A stretch of 64,000 nt of DNA from Chamaelirium japonicum (GCA_947650365.1 OX393555.1:81287995-81351994); one strand, 5' to 3'. Counted from the stretch's first letter, positions 23,666 to 37,224 are shown. Made by a program: numbers and translations. Notes: generated from the letters alone by a model not told the origin.

Positions 23666-24600
23666 TATGCTGATAAGATATTGTAAGAAGAGGGAAGTGA
23701 ACCTAAATAAAATATTTAAATCCCTCTAGTTTTAATAGTTAAATAAAAGTTTGTCCTTATCTTCTCTCTCTTCTGTGGAGTTTTGGAATTTAGATTTTTT
23801 ATTACATCATACCTAAACCTGTGGCCAATGGACTGGAGCAAGACTTCTTCTCTCTTCTCTCTTTATTTATCTTTTAGTTCTCTTATCTCTTCTTCTACTT
23901 TCTCTTCTCTCTTTTTTTTGGAGTTTTGGAATTTAGATTCCTTCTTACTTCATACCTATACCCGTGGCCGATGGACTAGAGCAGGATTTCTTATCCCCTT
24001 CTCTCTTCGTTTATCTCTCCATTTTTTTCTCTCTTCTACCTAAATAATTTAATTAAATAATATAATTATTTAACTGAGAGAGAAACAAAGACAGAAGAGA
24101 GAGAAGAAGAGAGAAGAGAAATGAGAGATAAACAGTAGGACTTCTTCTCTCTTCTATTTTCGTTTATCTCTACGTTCTCTTCTCTATTCTTCTCTCTCTT
24201 CTCTGTTCCCTTCTCTCTTCTTCTCTCTCGTCTGTGAAGTTTTGGAATTTAGATTCCTTCTTACTTCACCCCTATACCCGTGGCTAATGGACTGGAGCAG
24301 GACTTCTTCTCCCCTTCTCTCTTCGTTTATCTCTCTGTTCTCTTCTCTTTTCTACCTAAATAATATAATTAAATAATATAATTATTTAATTAAGAGAGAA
24401 ACAAAGATAGAAGAGAAAGAAGAAGAGAGAAGAGAACAGTCCATTGGCCATGTGAAGTAATAAGGAATCTAAATTTCAAAACTCCATAAAAGAAAGAGCA
24501 GATAAGAATAGACTTCTATTTAATTATTAAAATTATAAAGATTTATATTATTTTATTTAGGTTCTCTTCTCTCTTCTTACAACACATTATCAGCACGAAC
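23666..24600. repeat. Local palindromic arrangement, about 0.9 kb
   Basis: The left end is an inverted LTR end joined to GTGAACCTAAATAAAATA and a TTTAATAGTTAAATAAAAG piece. The right end is the direct version (TTTAATTATTAAAATTATA ... TATTTTATTTAGGTTC) followed by a forward LTR end at ~24,570-24,605. Inside are inverted C modules and two ACCTAAATAAT / TTAATTAAATAAT pieces, at about 24,035 and 24,354. Related direct pieces lie at 29,775, 44,390 and 50,535, all at the end of block Y. Confidence 0.65.
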
Positions 24601-26704
24601 ATGTCGAGCCTAACCGACTAGTTAGAAGAAAATAGAGTGAGAAATAAAGACATAAGAGAGAGAAAAAGAGAGAAAAGAACAGAGAGATAAACGAAGAGAG
24701 AAGAGATCAGAAGTCCTGCTCCAGTCCAGTCGCCACGAGTATAGGTGTGAAGTAAAAAGGACTCTAAATTCCAAAACTCTATTTCATAATATTTATACGA
24801 CCCCTTTAGGGTGTGGCACGTATGACGACTCTCTCTTTCTTCCATCTCATAATACGTTATCAACACAAACATATCGTGCCCAGTCGACCAATCACAAGAA
24901 AATGGAGAGAGAAACGAAGACATAAGAGAAAGAAGAGAGAAGATGATAGAGAGATAAAAGAAGAGAGAAGAAAGAAGAAGTCCTGCTCAAGTTCATTGGC
25001 CACGGGTATTGGTGTGAAGTAAGAAGGAATCTAAATTTAAAAACGCCATAGAAGAAAGAGAAGAAGAGAGAAAAGAATGGAGAGATAAATAAAGAAAGAA
25101 GAGAGAAGAAGTCCTACTCCAATCCATTGGCTATGGGTATAGGTGTGAAGTAAGAAGGAATCTAAATTCCAAAACTTCACTTCTGTCTTTATTTCTCTCT
25201 TCGTTTTCTACGACTGGTTAGCTGGGCTCGAAATATTCGTGCTGATAACGTATTGTGAGATAAGAGAAAGAGAGAGTCATCAAAAATGCCCCATCCTAAA
25301 GGGGTCATAAATTATTTATTATTTATAGGGTAAGCATACTTAGGGCCTAGACAATCTATGGGAATCCCTAATCCTTGGGAAAAACGAGAAGAAAATGGCG
25401 AGTGTAAATTATATTATTGAGAAGTGGAGTTTTGAAATTTAGATTACTTCTTACTTCATACCTAGACCCGTGGCTAATGGACTAGAGCAAGACTTCTTCT
25501 CTCTGCTCTCTTCTTTTATCTCTTCATTCTCTTATTTCTTATTCTCTCTCTTCTGTCTTCGTTTCTCTCTCCGTTTTCTTGTGATTTGTCGGCTGGGCTA
25601 TATATGTTCATGCTGATAACGCATTGTGATATAGAAGAAAAAAGGAGCCATCAAATGTGCCCCACCCTAAAGGGGTCATATAAATATTGAGAAGTTAAGT
25701 TTTGGAATTTATATTCCTTCTTACTTCACACCTATACCCATGGGCAATGGCCTAGAGCAGGACTTCTTCTTTCTTCGTTTATCTTTTCGTTCTCTTCTCT
25801 ATTTTTCTCTCTCTCTTCTATCTTCATTTCTCTCTCCATTTTCTCTTCTCTTTTTTTCACTCTCTTCTGTCTTTATTTCTCTCTCCGTTTTCTTGTGACT
25901 GGTAGGCTAGGCTGGATATGTTTGTGCTGATAACATATTGTGAGGTAGAAGAAAGGGAGATCTATGAAATATGCCCTACCCTAAAGGTGTCATATAAATA
26001 TTGAGAAGTAGAGTTTTGTAATTTAGATTCCTTCTTACTTTATACTTATACTCGTGGCTAATGGACTGGAGCAGGACTTCTTCTCTTTTCATGCTGATAA
26101 TGTTACTATAATTTTTTTAATTAAATTAATTATTGAATTAAAATGAAGAGAGTTTTGGAATTTACTATGATAATTATAATAACATTGAGATGATACTATT
26201 GAGAAATGGAGTTTTAGAATTTAGATTCCTTCTTTTCGTTTCTCTCTCTGTTTTCTTACGACTGGTCGGCTGGGCTCGACATGTTCGTGCTGATAACATA
26301 TTATGAGATGGGAGAAAAAGAGAACAGTCAAATATGCCCCACCCTAAAGGGGTCGTATATTATTTATAGGGTATGCTTACTTAGGGCCTAAGAAATCTAT
26401 GGGAAACCCTAATCCATAGGAGAAGAGAGAAGAGAATAGAGAGATTTAATTATATTATTGAGAATTGGAGTTTTGGATTTTAGATTCCTTCTTACTTCAT
26501 ACCTATACCCTTGGCGAATGGACTAGAGTATGACTTCTCTCTCTTTTCTTCATTTATCTCTCCGTTCTCTTCTCTCTTCTCACAACATATTATCAGCACG
26601 AACATACCGAGCCCAGCCGACCATTCACAAGAAAACGGTGCGAGAAACGAAGATAGAAGAGAGGGAAGAAAAGAAAAGAGAACGAAGAGATAAATGAAGA
26701 GAGA

Positions 26705-26890
26705 AAAAGAGAAATAAAATATTTTTTATGCTTATAAATTTATATAAATTATTTAATAATTATGTAATGTTTTATAATTAAAAATTTAAATAATAACATT
26801 AAGATGATACTATTTGAATATTTAAAGAAATAATATACTTTATAATATTTAAAGAAATATTAATTAAAATAAATAAAATAAATAAGCAAT
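26705..26890. repeat. AT-rich spacer of the block Y type
   Basis: Contains AAATAAAATATTTTTTATGC, an ATAAATTTATATAAATTAT word and a closing AATAAATAAGCAATCT. Direct equivalents are 40,920-41,080, 46,690-46,870 and 52,868-53,042; an inverted piece lies at 18,460. It marks the phase of block Y. Confidence 0.8.
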
Positions 26891-27597
26891 CTTCTATCTC
26901 ACAACACATTATCAGCACGTACATGTCTAGCCCAGTAGACTAGTCACAAAAAAACAAAGAGAGAAACAAAGACAAAAGAGAGAGAATGAGAGAGAAGAGA
27001 ACGGAGAGATAAATGAAGAGAGAAGAGAGAAGAAGTCATGCTCCAGTCCATTCGACACGAGTATAGGTGTAAAGTAAGAAGGAATCTAAATTTCAAAACT
27101 CCACATCTCAATAATATAATTAAATCTCTCCATTCTCTTCTCTCTTCTCTCATAGATTCGGATTTCTTATAGATTGCTTAGGCTTTAAGTAAACTTACCC
27201 TATAAATAATATATGACCCCTTTAGGGTACGGCACATATGATGGCTCTTTCTTTCTTCCATCACATAATATGTTATCAATACGAATATATCGAGCCAAGC
27301 CGACCAGTTACAAGAAAACGGAGAGAAAAACAAAGACAGAAGAGAGAGAATAAGAGAGAAGAAAACAAAGAGATAAATAAAGAGAGAAAAGATAAGAAGT
27401 CCTGCTCCAGTCCATTTGCCATGGGTATAGGTGTGAAGTAAGAAGGAATCTAAATTCCAAAACTCCACAGAAGAGAGAGAATAAGAAAGAAGAGACTGGA
27501 GCGAAAAATAAAAAGAGAAGAGAGAATAGTCCTACTCAAGCCCATTGCCCATGGGTATAGGTGTGAAGTAAGAAGGGATTTAAATTCCAAAACTCCA

Positions 27598-28292
27598 CTT
27601 CTCAATAGTATCATCTTAACGTTATTATGATTATCATAGTAATATTACTATACTTTTTTTAATTAAATTAATTAATTAATTATTTATTTAATAATTTAAA
27701 TAATTTAATAATTAAGTTTTTAGTAAAATAATTAATTTTTTAAGTTATTCTATTAATTTTATTTATTTATTATTATTATATTATTAAAATATTAAATTAT
27801 ATACAGATTTAATTATTTAAATTATTAAATAAATAAATCTTAATTTAACTATATTATTTATTTATTTATTTATTTTATTAGTTATTTCTTAAATTATTAT
27901 TTTATTTTTAATTAATTAAATAATAAGTCACTTATAGAAATATTTAAAAACTTAATTAGTAAAAAAATATATTAAATATATTATTTACTCAAATAAACAA
28001 TTAATTTATTTATTAAATAATTTTATAATTAAATAAATAATAATAAAATAAATTATTATATAATTAAATAATTATTTTATTTAATTATAAAATATTAATT
28101 AAAATTAAAAAAAATAAATTATTTAATTAAGTAATAAAATTAAAAAATAATTATATAACTATTTACTTATTATTTAAATAATTAGTTAATTATTTAAATA
28201 ATAGGAATTAAAGAAGAAAGATAAGGTAATCCAAATTTTTTATTTTAAAAATAATTTATATTTTTCTTCAAAAAAATTTAAAACATAACAAC
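27598..28292. repeat. Long AT-rich spacer upstream of a double-TATA LTR
   Basis: Opens with CAATAGTATCATCTTAACG, continues as A/T words, and near its end carries the purine-rich island (about 28,202-28,230, here AGGAATTAAAGAAGAAAG). It ends AACATAACAAC directly before the LTR-like start. Confidence 0.8.
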
Positions 28293-28518
28293 TGTTATGA
28301 GATCGTTCGATAGGATGGCTATCCACCGTCTGATCTCTCCCATGGATTATGATTTTCTATATATTGCTTAGGCCCTAAGTAAGCTTACCCTATAAATAAT
28401 ATACGACCACTTTTCTATAGATTGCTTAGGCCTTAAGTAAGCTTACTCTATAAAGAATATACGACCCTTTTAGGGTGGGGCATGTTTGATGGCTCTCTTT
28501 TTTTCCCATCTCACAATA
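28293..28518 (+). mobile_element. LTR-like block with internal duplication (226 bp)
   Basis: Starts TGTTATGAGATCG and ends CTCACAATA, followed by CGTTATCAGCTCGA at 28,519-28,532. About 58 bp spanning the ATAGATTGCTTAGG to TATAAATA part is duplicated, so two TATA boxes lie in series (the second reads TATAAAGA). The 42,678 and 48,115 copies carry the same duplication. Confidence 0.75.
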
Positions 28519-29879
28519 CGTTATCAGCTCGAACATATCGAGCCTAGCCAACTAGTCATAAGAAAACGGAGAGAGAAATGAAGACAAAAGAGAGAGAAGA
28601 AGAAAGAAGAGAACGGAGAGATAAACGAAGAGAGAAATGAGAAGAAGTCCTGCTCTAGTCCATTGGCCACGCGTATAGGTCTGAAGTAAGAAGGAATCTA
28701 AATTCCAAAACTCTACTTCTCAATAGTATTATCTTAATATTATTTTAATTATCATAGTAATATTACTATATATTTTTTTTATTAAATTATTTATTTATTT
28801 AATTATTAAATTGGTGTAAAGTAAAAAGGAATTTAAATTCCAAAACTTCTTTTCTTAATATTTATACGACCCCTTTAGGGTAGGGCACATTTGACGGCTC
28901 TCTCTTTCTCCCATCTCATAATACGTTATCAGCACGAACATGTCAAGCTCAGCCGACCAGTCAAAAGAAAACAGAGAGAGAAACGAAGACAAAAAAGAGA
29001 GAAGATGAGAGAAGAGAACGAAGATATAAAAGAAGATAGAAGAGAGAAGAAGTCTGCTCCAATCCATTTGCCATGGGTATAGGTTTTAAGTAAGAAGGAA
29101 TCTAAATTCCAAGACTCCACGAAAGAGAGAGAAGAAGCGGGAAGAGAACAAAGAGATAAATAAAGAAAGAAGAGAGAAGAAGTCCTTCTCCAGTCTATTG
29201 GCCATGGGTATAGGTGTGAAGTAAGAAGGAATCTAAATTCCAAAAGTCCACTTCTGTCTTTGTTTATCTCTCTGTTCTCTTCTCTCTTCTATTCTCTTTT
29301 CTTTTCTCTTTTCTTTGTAGTTTTGGAATTTACATTCCTTCTTAATTCACATATATACTCATGGCGAATGGACTGGAGCAATACTTCTTCTCTCTTCATT
29401 TATTTATGCATTCTCTTCTCTTTTTTTCTCTTTTTTATCTTTGTTTCTTTCGTAATTAAATAATTATATTATTTAATTAAATTATTTAGGTAGAAGAGAA
29501 AAAAGAACGGAATGATAAACGAAGAGAAAAGGGGAGAAGAAGTCCTACTCGAGTCCATTCGCCATGGGTATAGGTGTAAATTAAAAAGGAATCTAAATTC
29601 CAAAACTCCACAGAAGAGAGAAAGGAAGGGAGAAGAGAACGGAGATGAGGGAGAAGAATAGAGAAGAGTGCATAGAGATAAACAAAGAGAGAGAATAGAA
29701 GAAGTCTTGCTCCATTCCATTGGCCACGGGTATAGGTGTGAAGTAATAAGGAATCTAAATTCCAAAACTCCATAAAAGAGAGAGAAGATAAGGATAGACT
29801 TCTTTTTAATTATTAAAACTAGAGAGATGTATATTATTTTATTTAGGTTCTCTTTTATCTTCTTACAATATGTTATCAG

Positions 29880-30184
29880 CACAAATATGTCAAGCCCAAC
29901 CGACTAGTCACAAAAAAATAGAGAGTGAAACAAAGACAGTAAAGAGAGAAAAAGAGAAGAGAACGGATAGATAAATGAAGAAAGAAGAGAGAAGAAGTCC
30001 TAATCTAATCCATTGGCTATGGGTATAGGTGTGAAGTAAGAAGAAATTTCAATTCCAAAACTCTATACCTATACCCTTGGCTAATTGACTGGAGCAGGAC
30101 TTCTTCCTTTCTTTCCCTTTTCTCCCATGGATTAGGGTTTCCCAATTGACTGGAGAAGGACTTCTTCTCTTTTCTCCCATGAAT
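29880..30184. repeat. Junction between Y copy 1 and X2, with a small tandem duplication
   Basis: A forward tract and C module run to about 30,060, then the sequence turns to inverted C pieces. At about 30,078-30,180 the words AATTGACTGGAG, AGGACTTCTTC and TTTTCTCCCATG occur twice at a spacing of about 67 bp. Confidence 0.6.
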
Positions 30185-30867
30185 ATATGACCCTTTTAGG
30201 GTGGGGCATGTTTGACGGCTCTCCATTTCTCCCATCTCACAACACGTTATCGGTACGAACATATCAAGCCGATCTGACCAGCCATAAGAAACTGGAAAGA
30301 CAAACAAAGACAGAAGTAGAGTTTTGGAATTTATATTCTTTTTTACTTCACACCTATACCCGTGACCAATAGACTGGAGCATGACTTTTTCTCTCTTTTC
30401 TATTCGTTTATCTCTCCATTATCTTCTCTCTTCTGTCTTTGTTTCTCTCTCTGTTTTCTTGTGACTGGTCGGCTGGGCTCAACATGTTCGTACTGATAAC
30501 GTATTATGAGATTAAATAAGTATAATAAATAAAGAGATGGTAGAGATCCGATGGGTCGTATAAATATTGAGAAGTGGAGTTTTAGAACATAGCTTTCTTC
30601 TTACTTTATACATATACCCGTGGCCAATGTATTGGAGCAAGAGTTCTTCTTTCTTCTCTCTTTGTTTATCTCTCCGTTCTCTTCTATCTTCTTTAAAGAA
30701 TATACGACCCCTTTAGGGTGTGGCATGTTAGACGGCTCTCTCTTTCTCCCATCTCACAACACGTTATTAGTACGAACATATCGAAGATAAAAGAGAGAAG
30801 TTCTGTAATCAATTAATTATTTATTTAATTAGGTTCCAAGGAGCTCGATATATTTGTACTAATAATG

Positions 30868-31033
30868 TATTTTGAGATGGGAGAAATAAAGTTGTCAAAC
30901 ATGCCCTACCCTAAAGGGGTCGTATATTATTTATAGGGTAAGCTTACTTAGGGCCTAAGCAATCTATGAGAAACCCTAATCCATGGGAGAGATCCGACGG
31001 TGGTCAGTCATCCGATCGAACGATCTCATAATA
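30868..31033 (-). mobile_element. LTR-like block, about 166 bp
   Basis: X2 partner of 2,869-3,036. The minus strand reads from TATTATGAGAT at 31,033 to ATCTCAAAATA at 30,868, so both TG/CA ends have decayed. A mutated primer-site motif (CATTATTAGTACAA on the minus strand) follows at 30,854-30,867. Confidence 0.6.
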
Positions 31034-31466
31034 GTTATAATGTTTTAAATTTTTTTAAAAAAATATTAATTATTTTTAAAGCAAAAAATTTGTTTATTTA
31101 AATTAAATATTTTACTAATAACTTAATTTATAAAATTTTTAAATTATTAAATAATTTAAACAAAGAAAAATAAGAGAGAAGAGAGAAGAAGTCCTGCTCC
31201 TGTCCATTCACCATGAGTAACAATACTCCACTTGATTTGTTTAATTAAAATAATTATAGGAACAATACTCCACTTAATTATCATAGTAATAAAATAATAT
31301 AAGAAGAGAGAAGATAATTAAATATTTATTTAATTATTTAATTATTTAACTATTTAATTTATTAAATAATTAAATTAATTATATAATAGGAAGTAAAAAA
31401 AGAAGATGAGCCACACTCGAATTTTTTGCTTTAAAAATATTTTAAAAAAATATAAAACATTACAAC
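31034..31466. repeat. AT-rich spacer between two divergent LTR-like blocks
   Basis: X2 partner of 3,037-3,582, with a short tract and a partial C module in the middle. The purine-rich island AGGAAGTAAAAAAAGAAG lies near 31,388. Confidence 0.75.
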
Positions 31467-31634
31467 TATTTTGAGATCGTTCGATCGGATGGTTGTCCAC
31501 CGTCGGATCTCTCCCATGGATTAGGGTTTCTCATAGATTGCTTAGGCCCTAAGTAAGCTTATCCTATAAATAATATACGATACCTTTAGGGTGGGGCATG
31601 CTTAACGACCCTTTTTTTCTCCCATCTTATAACA
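31467..31634 (+). mobile_element. Full-length LTR-like block, 168 bp, with primer-site motif
   Basis: Starts TATTTTGAGATCG (TG to TA) and ends ATCTTATAACA; keeps GGATTAGGGTTTC and TATAAATA. An unmutated CGTTATCAGCACGA follows at 31,635-31,648. X2 partner of 3,583-3,750. Confidence 0.75.
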
Positions 31635-34600
31635 CGTTATCAGCACGAATATATCGAGCCCAGCCGGCCAGTCGTAAAAAAACAGAGAGAGAAACGAAGA
31701 CAGAAGAGTGTGAAAAGAACAGAGAAATAAACAAAGATAGAAGAGAGAAGAAGTCTCGCTCCAGTCCATTGGCCATGGGTATAGGTGTGAAGTAAGAAGA
31801 AATCTAAATTCGAAAACTCTACATTTGTCTCCGTTACTCTCTCCGTTTTCTTTTGACTGGTCGGCTAGGCTCGATATATTCATGCTGATAACATATTGTG
31901 AGATGGGAAAAAGAGAAAAGTGAACGGAGAGATAAACGAAGAGAGAAGATGTCCTGCTCTCTCTAGTTTAAAATTATTTTCTATCTCTTTTCTATCAATA
32001 CTTATTTATTTTATTTTATACTATAAGATAAAGAGAGAGAAACAAAGACAATGGGGAGAGAAATAGGGAAAGAAACAAAAGATAACGTGTTATGAGATGG
32101 AAGAAAGAGAGAACCGTTAAACGTGCCTTACCCTAAAGGGGCGGTATATTATTTATAGGGTAAGTATTGTGAGATGGGAGAAAGAAAGAGCCGTCAAACG
32201 TGCCCTACCCTAAAGGGGTCGAATATTATTTATAGGGTAAGTCTACTTAGGGCCTAAGCAATCTATGAGAAACACTAATCCATGGGAGAAGAGAGCAGAG
32301 AATGAAGATATTTAATTATATTATTGAGAAGTAGAGTTTTGGAATTTATATTCCTTCTTAATTAAACTAGACATGTTATAAGTATGAACATATCGAGCCC
32401 AGCCGAGCAGTCGTAAGAAAATAGAAAGAGAAACGAAGATAGACGTGGAGTTTTTGAATTTAGATTTTATCTTACTTCACACCTATATCCATGGCCAATG
32501 GATTAGAGTATGACTTATTCTCTCTTTATTTATCTCTCTGTTCTCTTCTCTCTTCTTCTCTCTCTTCTGTCTTCGTTTTTCTCTTCATTTCTTGCGACTG
32601 GTCAGCTGGGCTTGACATGTTCGTGCATATAACATGTTATGATTTGGGATAAAAAAAGAGCCATCAAACATGCCCCACCCTAAATTGGTCGTGTATTATT
32701 TATAGGGTATGCTTACTTAAGACCTAAGCAATTTATGGGAAACCCTAATTTATAGGAGAAGAGAAAAAAGAACAGCGATATATAATCATATTATTGAGAA
32801 ATAGAGTTTTGGAATTCAGATTCCTTCTAACTTTAAACTTATACCGGTGGCTAATAGACTGGAACATGACTTTTTCTCTCTTCGTTTACCTCTTTGTTCT
32901 TTTCTTTTTTTTTCTCTCTCTTCTGTCTTTGTTTCTCTGTCCATTTTTTTGAGACTGGTCGGCTGTGCTCGACATGTTCGTATAGATAATGTGTTATGAA
33001 ATGGGAGAAAGAGCTGTCAAACATGCCCCACAATAACGGGGTCATATAAATATTGAGAAGTGGAGTTTTAGAATTTAGATTCCTTCTTACTTTAAACCTA
33101 TACCCGTGGCCAATGGACTAGAGTAGGACTTCTTCTCTTTTCTATCTTTGTTTATCTCTCAATTCTCTTATCTCTTCTTCTCTCTCTTCTGTCTTCGTTT
33201 CTCTCTCCGTTTTCTTGTGACTGGTCGGCTGGACTCGACATGTTCGTACTGATAACGTGTTATAAGATAGGATAAAGAGAGAGTCGTCAAACGTGCTCTA
33301 CCCTAAAGAGGTCATATATTATTTATAGGGTAAGCTTACTTAGGGCCTAACCAATCTATAGGAAACCCTAATCCATGGGAGAAGAGATAAGAAAACAGAG
33401 AGATTTAATTATATTATTGAGAAATATAGTTTTGGAATTTAGATTCTTTCTTACCTCACACATATACCATGGCGAATGGACTGAAGTAGGACTTTTTCTC
33501 TCTTCTCGTTGTTTATCTCGTCGTTTTATTCTCACTTGTCATAACATATTATTAGCACGGACATATCAAGCCCAGCCGACCAGTCATAAGAAAATGGAGA
33601 GAGAAACAAAGACAGAAGTGAGAGAAGAAGAGAGAAGAGAATAGAGAGATAAACGAAGGGAGAAGAGAGAAGATTTCCTGCTCTAGTCCATTAGCCATAG
33701 GTATAGGTGTGAAGTAAGAATGAATCTAAATTCCAAAACTCCATAGAAGAGAGAGAAAAAGAAAGAAGAGAACGGAGAGATAAATAAAGTGAGAAGAAAG
33801 AAAAAGTCCTGCTCAAATCCATTGGCCACAGCTACAACTATGAAGTCAGAAGGAACCTAAATGTCAAAACTCCATTTCTATCTTCGTTTCTCTCTTTGTT
33901 TTCTTGTGACTGGTCGGCTGGGCTCGATATTTTCGTACTGATAATATGTTCTGAGATGGGAGAAAGGGAGAGCCGTCAAACGTGCCCCTCCCGAAAGGGG
34001 TCTTATATTATTTATAGGAAAAGCTTAATTAGGGCCAAAGCAATCTATGGGAAATCCAAATCCATGGGAGAGATCCGAAGGTGGACATCCATCCTTCTAA
34101 CTGCACACCTAAACCTATGGCCAATGGACTTAAGCATGACTTTTTCTCTTTTCTCTTTTCTCTTTTCTCTCTTCGTTTATCTCTTCATTCTCTTCTCTCT
34201 TCTTCTCTCTCTGTTGACTTTGTTTTTCTCTCTGTTTTCTTGTGACTGGTCGATTGGGCATAATATGTTCGTGCTGATAACGTATTGTGAGATGGGAGAA
34301 AAAGAGAGAAGAAAACGGAGAGATAACGAAGAGAGAAGAGAGAAGAAGTCTTACTCAATTCTATTGGCCACGGGTATAGGTGTGAAGTAAGAAGGATGGC
34401 TATTCATTATCGGATCTCTCCCATGGATTAGGATTTCTTATAGATTGCTTAGGCCCTAAGTAAGCTTATCAGCATGAATATATCGAGCCCAGCTAACCAG
34501 TCACAAGAAAATAAAGAGAGAAACAAAGACAGAAGTTGAGTTTAGGAATTTAGATTCCTTCTTACTTCACACCTATACCCGTGGCCAATGAATTAGAGTA

Positions 34601-37224
34601 GGACTTCTTCTCTCTTCTCTCTTCTTATCTCTTTGTTCTCTTCTCGCTTCTTATCTCTCTTCTGTGGAAATTTGGAATTTAGATTCCTCCTTACTTTACA
34701 GCTATACCCATGGCCAATGGACTGGAGCAGGACTTCTTCTCTCTTCTCTCTTCGTTTATCTCTCTGTTATCTTCTCTCTTTCTATTATTATTTCTCTCTC
34801 TATTTTCTTATGACTGGTCGGTTGGGCTCAACATGTTCATATTGATAATGTGTTATAAGAAGAGAGATGAGAACGAAGAGATAAACAAAGAGAGAAGAGG
34901 ACGAAGTCCAGTTCTAGTCCATTCGCCATGGGTATAGGTGTGAAGTAAGAAAGAATCTAAATTCCACAACTCCACTTCTTAATAATACAATTAAATCTCT
35001 CTCTTCTCTTCTCTCTTCTTCTATTGATTAGGATTTCCCATAGATTGCATAGGATCTAAGTAAGCTTACCCTATAAATAATATACGACCTTTTTAGGGTG
35101 CGGCACGTTTGATGGCTCTCTCTTTCTCCCATCTCACAACACTTTATCAACACGAATATGTCAAGCCCAGCCGACCAATCGCAAGAAAATAGTAAGAGAA
35201 ATAAAGACAGAAGTGGAGTTTTGAAATTTAGATTCCTTCATACTTCACACCTATACCCGTGGCCAATAGACTGGAGTAGGACATCTTCTCTCTTCTCCCT
35301 TTATTTATCTCTCTGTTCTTTTCTCGCTTCTTATCTCTCTTCTGTCTTCGTTAAACTCCACTTCTTCTCTCTATAAACGGATAGAGAAATGAAGATAAAA
35401 GAGAAAGAAGAAAAGAGAAGAGAACGGAGAGATAAATAAAGAAAGAAGAGAAAAGAAGTCATGCTCCAGTCTATTGGCCACGGGTATAGGTGTGAAGCTT
35501 TTTCTTCTCTCTTTATTTATCTCTCCGTTCTCTTCATTCTTCTTAGTCTCTTATGTCTTTGTTAGACTCCTCTTCTTCTCTCAATAAACGGATAGAGAAA
35601 CGTAGACAGAAGTGAGAGAAGAAGAGGAAAGGAACGGAAAGATAAACGAAGAGAGAAGAGAGAAAAAGTCCTACTCCAGTCTTTGGTCATAGGTATAGGT
35701 GTGAAGTAAGATGGAATCTAAATTCCAAAACTTCACTTCTGTTTTTGTTTCTCTTTCTATTTTCTTACGACTGGTCAGATGGGCTCGATATGTTCGTACT
35801 GATAACGTGTTATTAGATGGGAGAAAGAAAGAGCCGTCAAACGTGCCCCACCCTAAAGGGTTAATATATTATTTATAGGGTAAGCTTACTTAGGTCCTAA
35901 GCAATCTATAGAAGACCCTAATCCATGGGAGAAGAGAGAAGAGAATGGAGAGATTTAATTATATTATTTAGAAGTGGTGTTTTGGAATTTAGATTCCATC
36001 TTACTTCACACCTTTACCCAAGGCGAATGGACTAGAGCAGTACTTCTTCTCTATTCTTTCGTCGTTTATCTTTCCCTTCTTTTCTCTCTTCTTCTCTCTT
36101 CTCACAACTCGTTATCAGCATGAACATATCAAGCCCAGCCGACTTGTCACAAGAAACCAGAGAGAGAGACTAAGACAAAAGAGAGAGAGAGAGAAGTTGA
36201 GAGAAAAGAATAGAGAGATAAATAATTTAATTAATATATTTAAATAATTTAGTTAAATTTTAAATAGTGGTCGGCTAGACTCGACATGTTCATGCTGATA
36301 ACATGTTGTGAGAAAAAAGAAGAAGAAAGAAGAGAATGGAGAGATAATCAAAGAAAGAAGAGAAAAGAAGTCTTGCTCCAGTTCATTATCCATGGGTATA
36401 GGTATTAAGTAAGAAGGAATCTAAATTACAAAACTTTACTTCTCAATAATATAATTAAATTTCTTTGTTCTCTTCTCGCTTCTTCTATGGATTAGGGTAT
36501 CTCTTAATATTTGAACTTAGGGCCTAAGCAATTCGGGTGTGCTACATCTTACTATCGAGCCCAGCCGACCAGTCGTATTTTTCTCTTCTGTCTTTGTTTA
36601 TCTCTTCGTTCTATTCTCTCTTCTTCTCTCTCTTCTGTGGAGTTTTGGAATTTAGATTACTTCTTACTTCATACTTGTACCCATAGCGAATGGATTGGAG
36701 AAATACTTCTTTTCTCTTCTCTCTTCGGAGAGATGAGAGAAAAGAAGAAAGAAAAGAACAGAGAGATAAATGAAGAGAGAAGAGAGAAGTCCTACTCCAG
36801 TCCATTGACCACAGGTATAAGTATGAAGTAAGAAGGAATCTAAATTCCAAAACTCCTCTTCTGTCTTCGTTTCTCTCTCTATTTTCTTGTGACTGGTCGG
36901 CTGGGCTAAATATTATTATACTGATAACATGCTGTGAGATGGAAGAAAAAGAGAGCCATTAAATGTGCCCTACTCTAAAGGGGTCATATATTATTTATAG
37001 GGTAAGTGTTGTGAGATGAGAGAAAGAGAGAGCCGTCAAATGTGCCCCACCTTAAAGTGGTCATTTATTATTTATAGGGTAAGCTTACTTATGGCCTAAG
37101 CAATCTATGGGAAACCCTAATCCATGGGAAAAGAGAGAAGAGAACGAAAAGATTTAATTATATTATACGACCCCTTTAGGGTGGAGCAAGTTTGATGGCT
37201 CTTTTTTTCTCCCATCTCACAACA

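Larger units (their letters stand above)
24540..29880 (+). repeat. Higher-order block Y, copy 1
   Basis: Aligns by eye with 44,450-50,610 at an offset of about 19,900. Shared features in order are a variant with CATATCGTGCCCAG (24,870; 44,768), a duplicated ATTATTTATTATTTATAGG (25,308; 45,213), the foldback pair (26,100; 45,970), the AATAAATAAGCAATCT-type spacer (26,705; 46,690), a long AT-rich spacer (27,598; 47,213), a double-TATA LTR (28,293; 48,115) and an end piece with AGGTTCTCTT. None of these follows from the basic modules alone. Confidence 0.8.

Noticed and set aside
33896-34390. Open frames in the array (for example 164 aa here, 203 aa at 5,737-6,348, and many of 60-140 aa on both strands)
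   Set aside because: They translate the same satellite modules in different frames, giving low-complexity Ser/Leu/Phe or Arg/Glu/Lys peptides. They start and stop at random points of the unit and have no domain.
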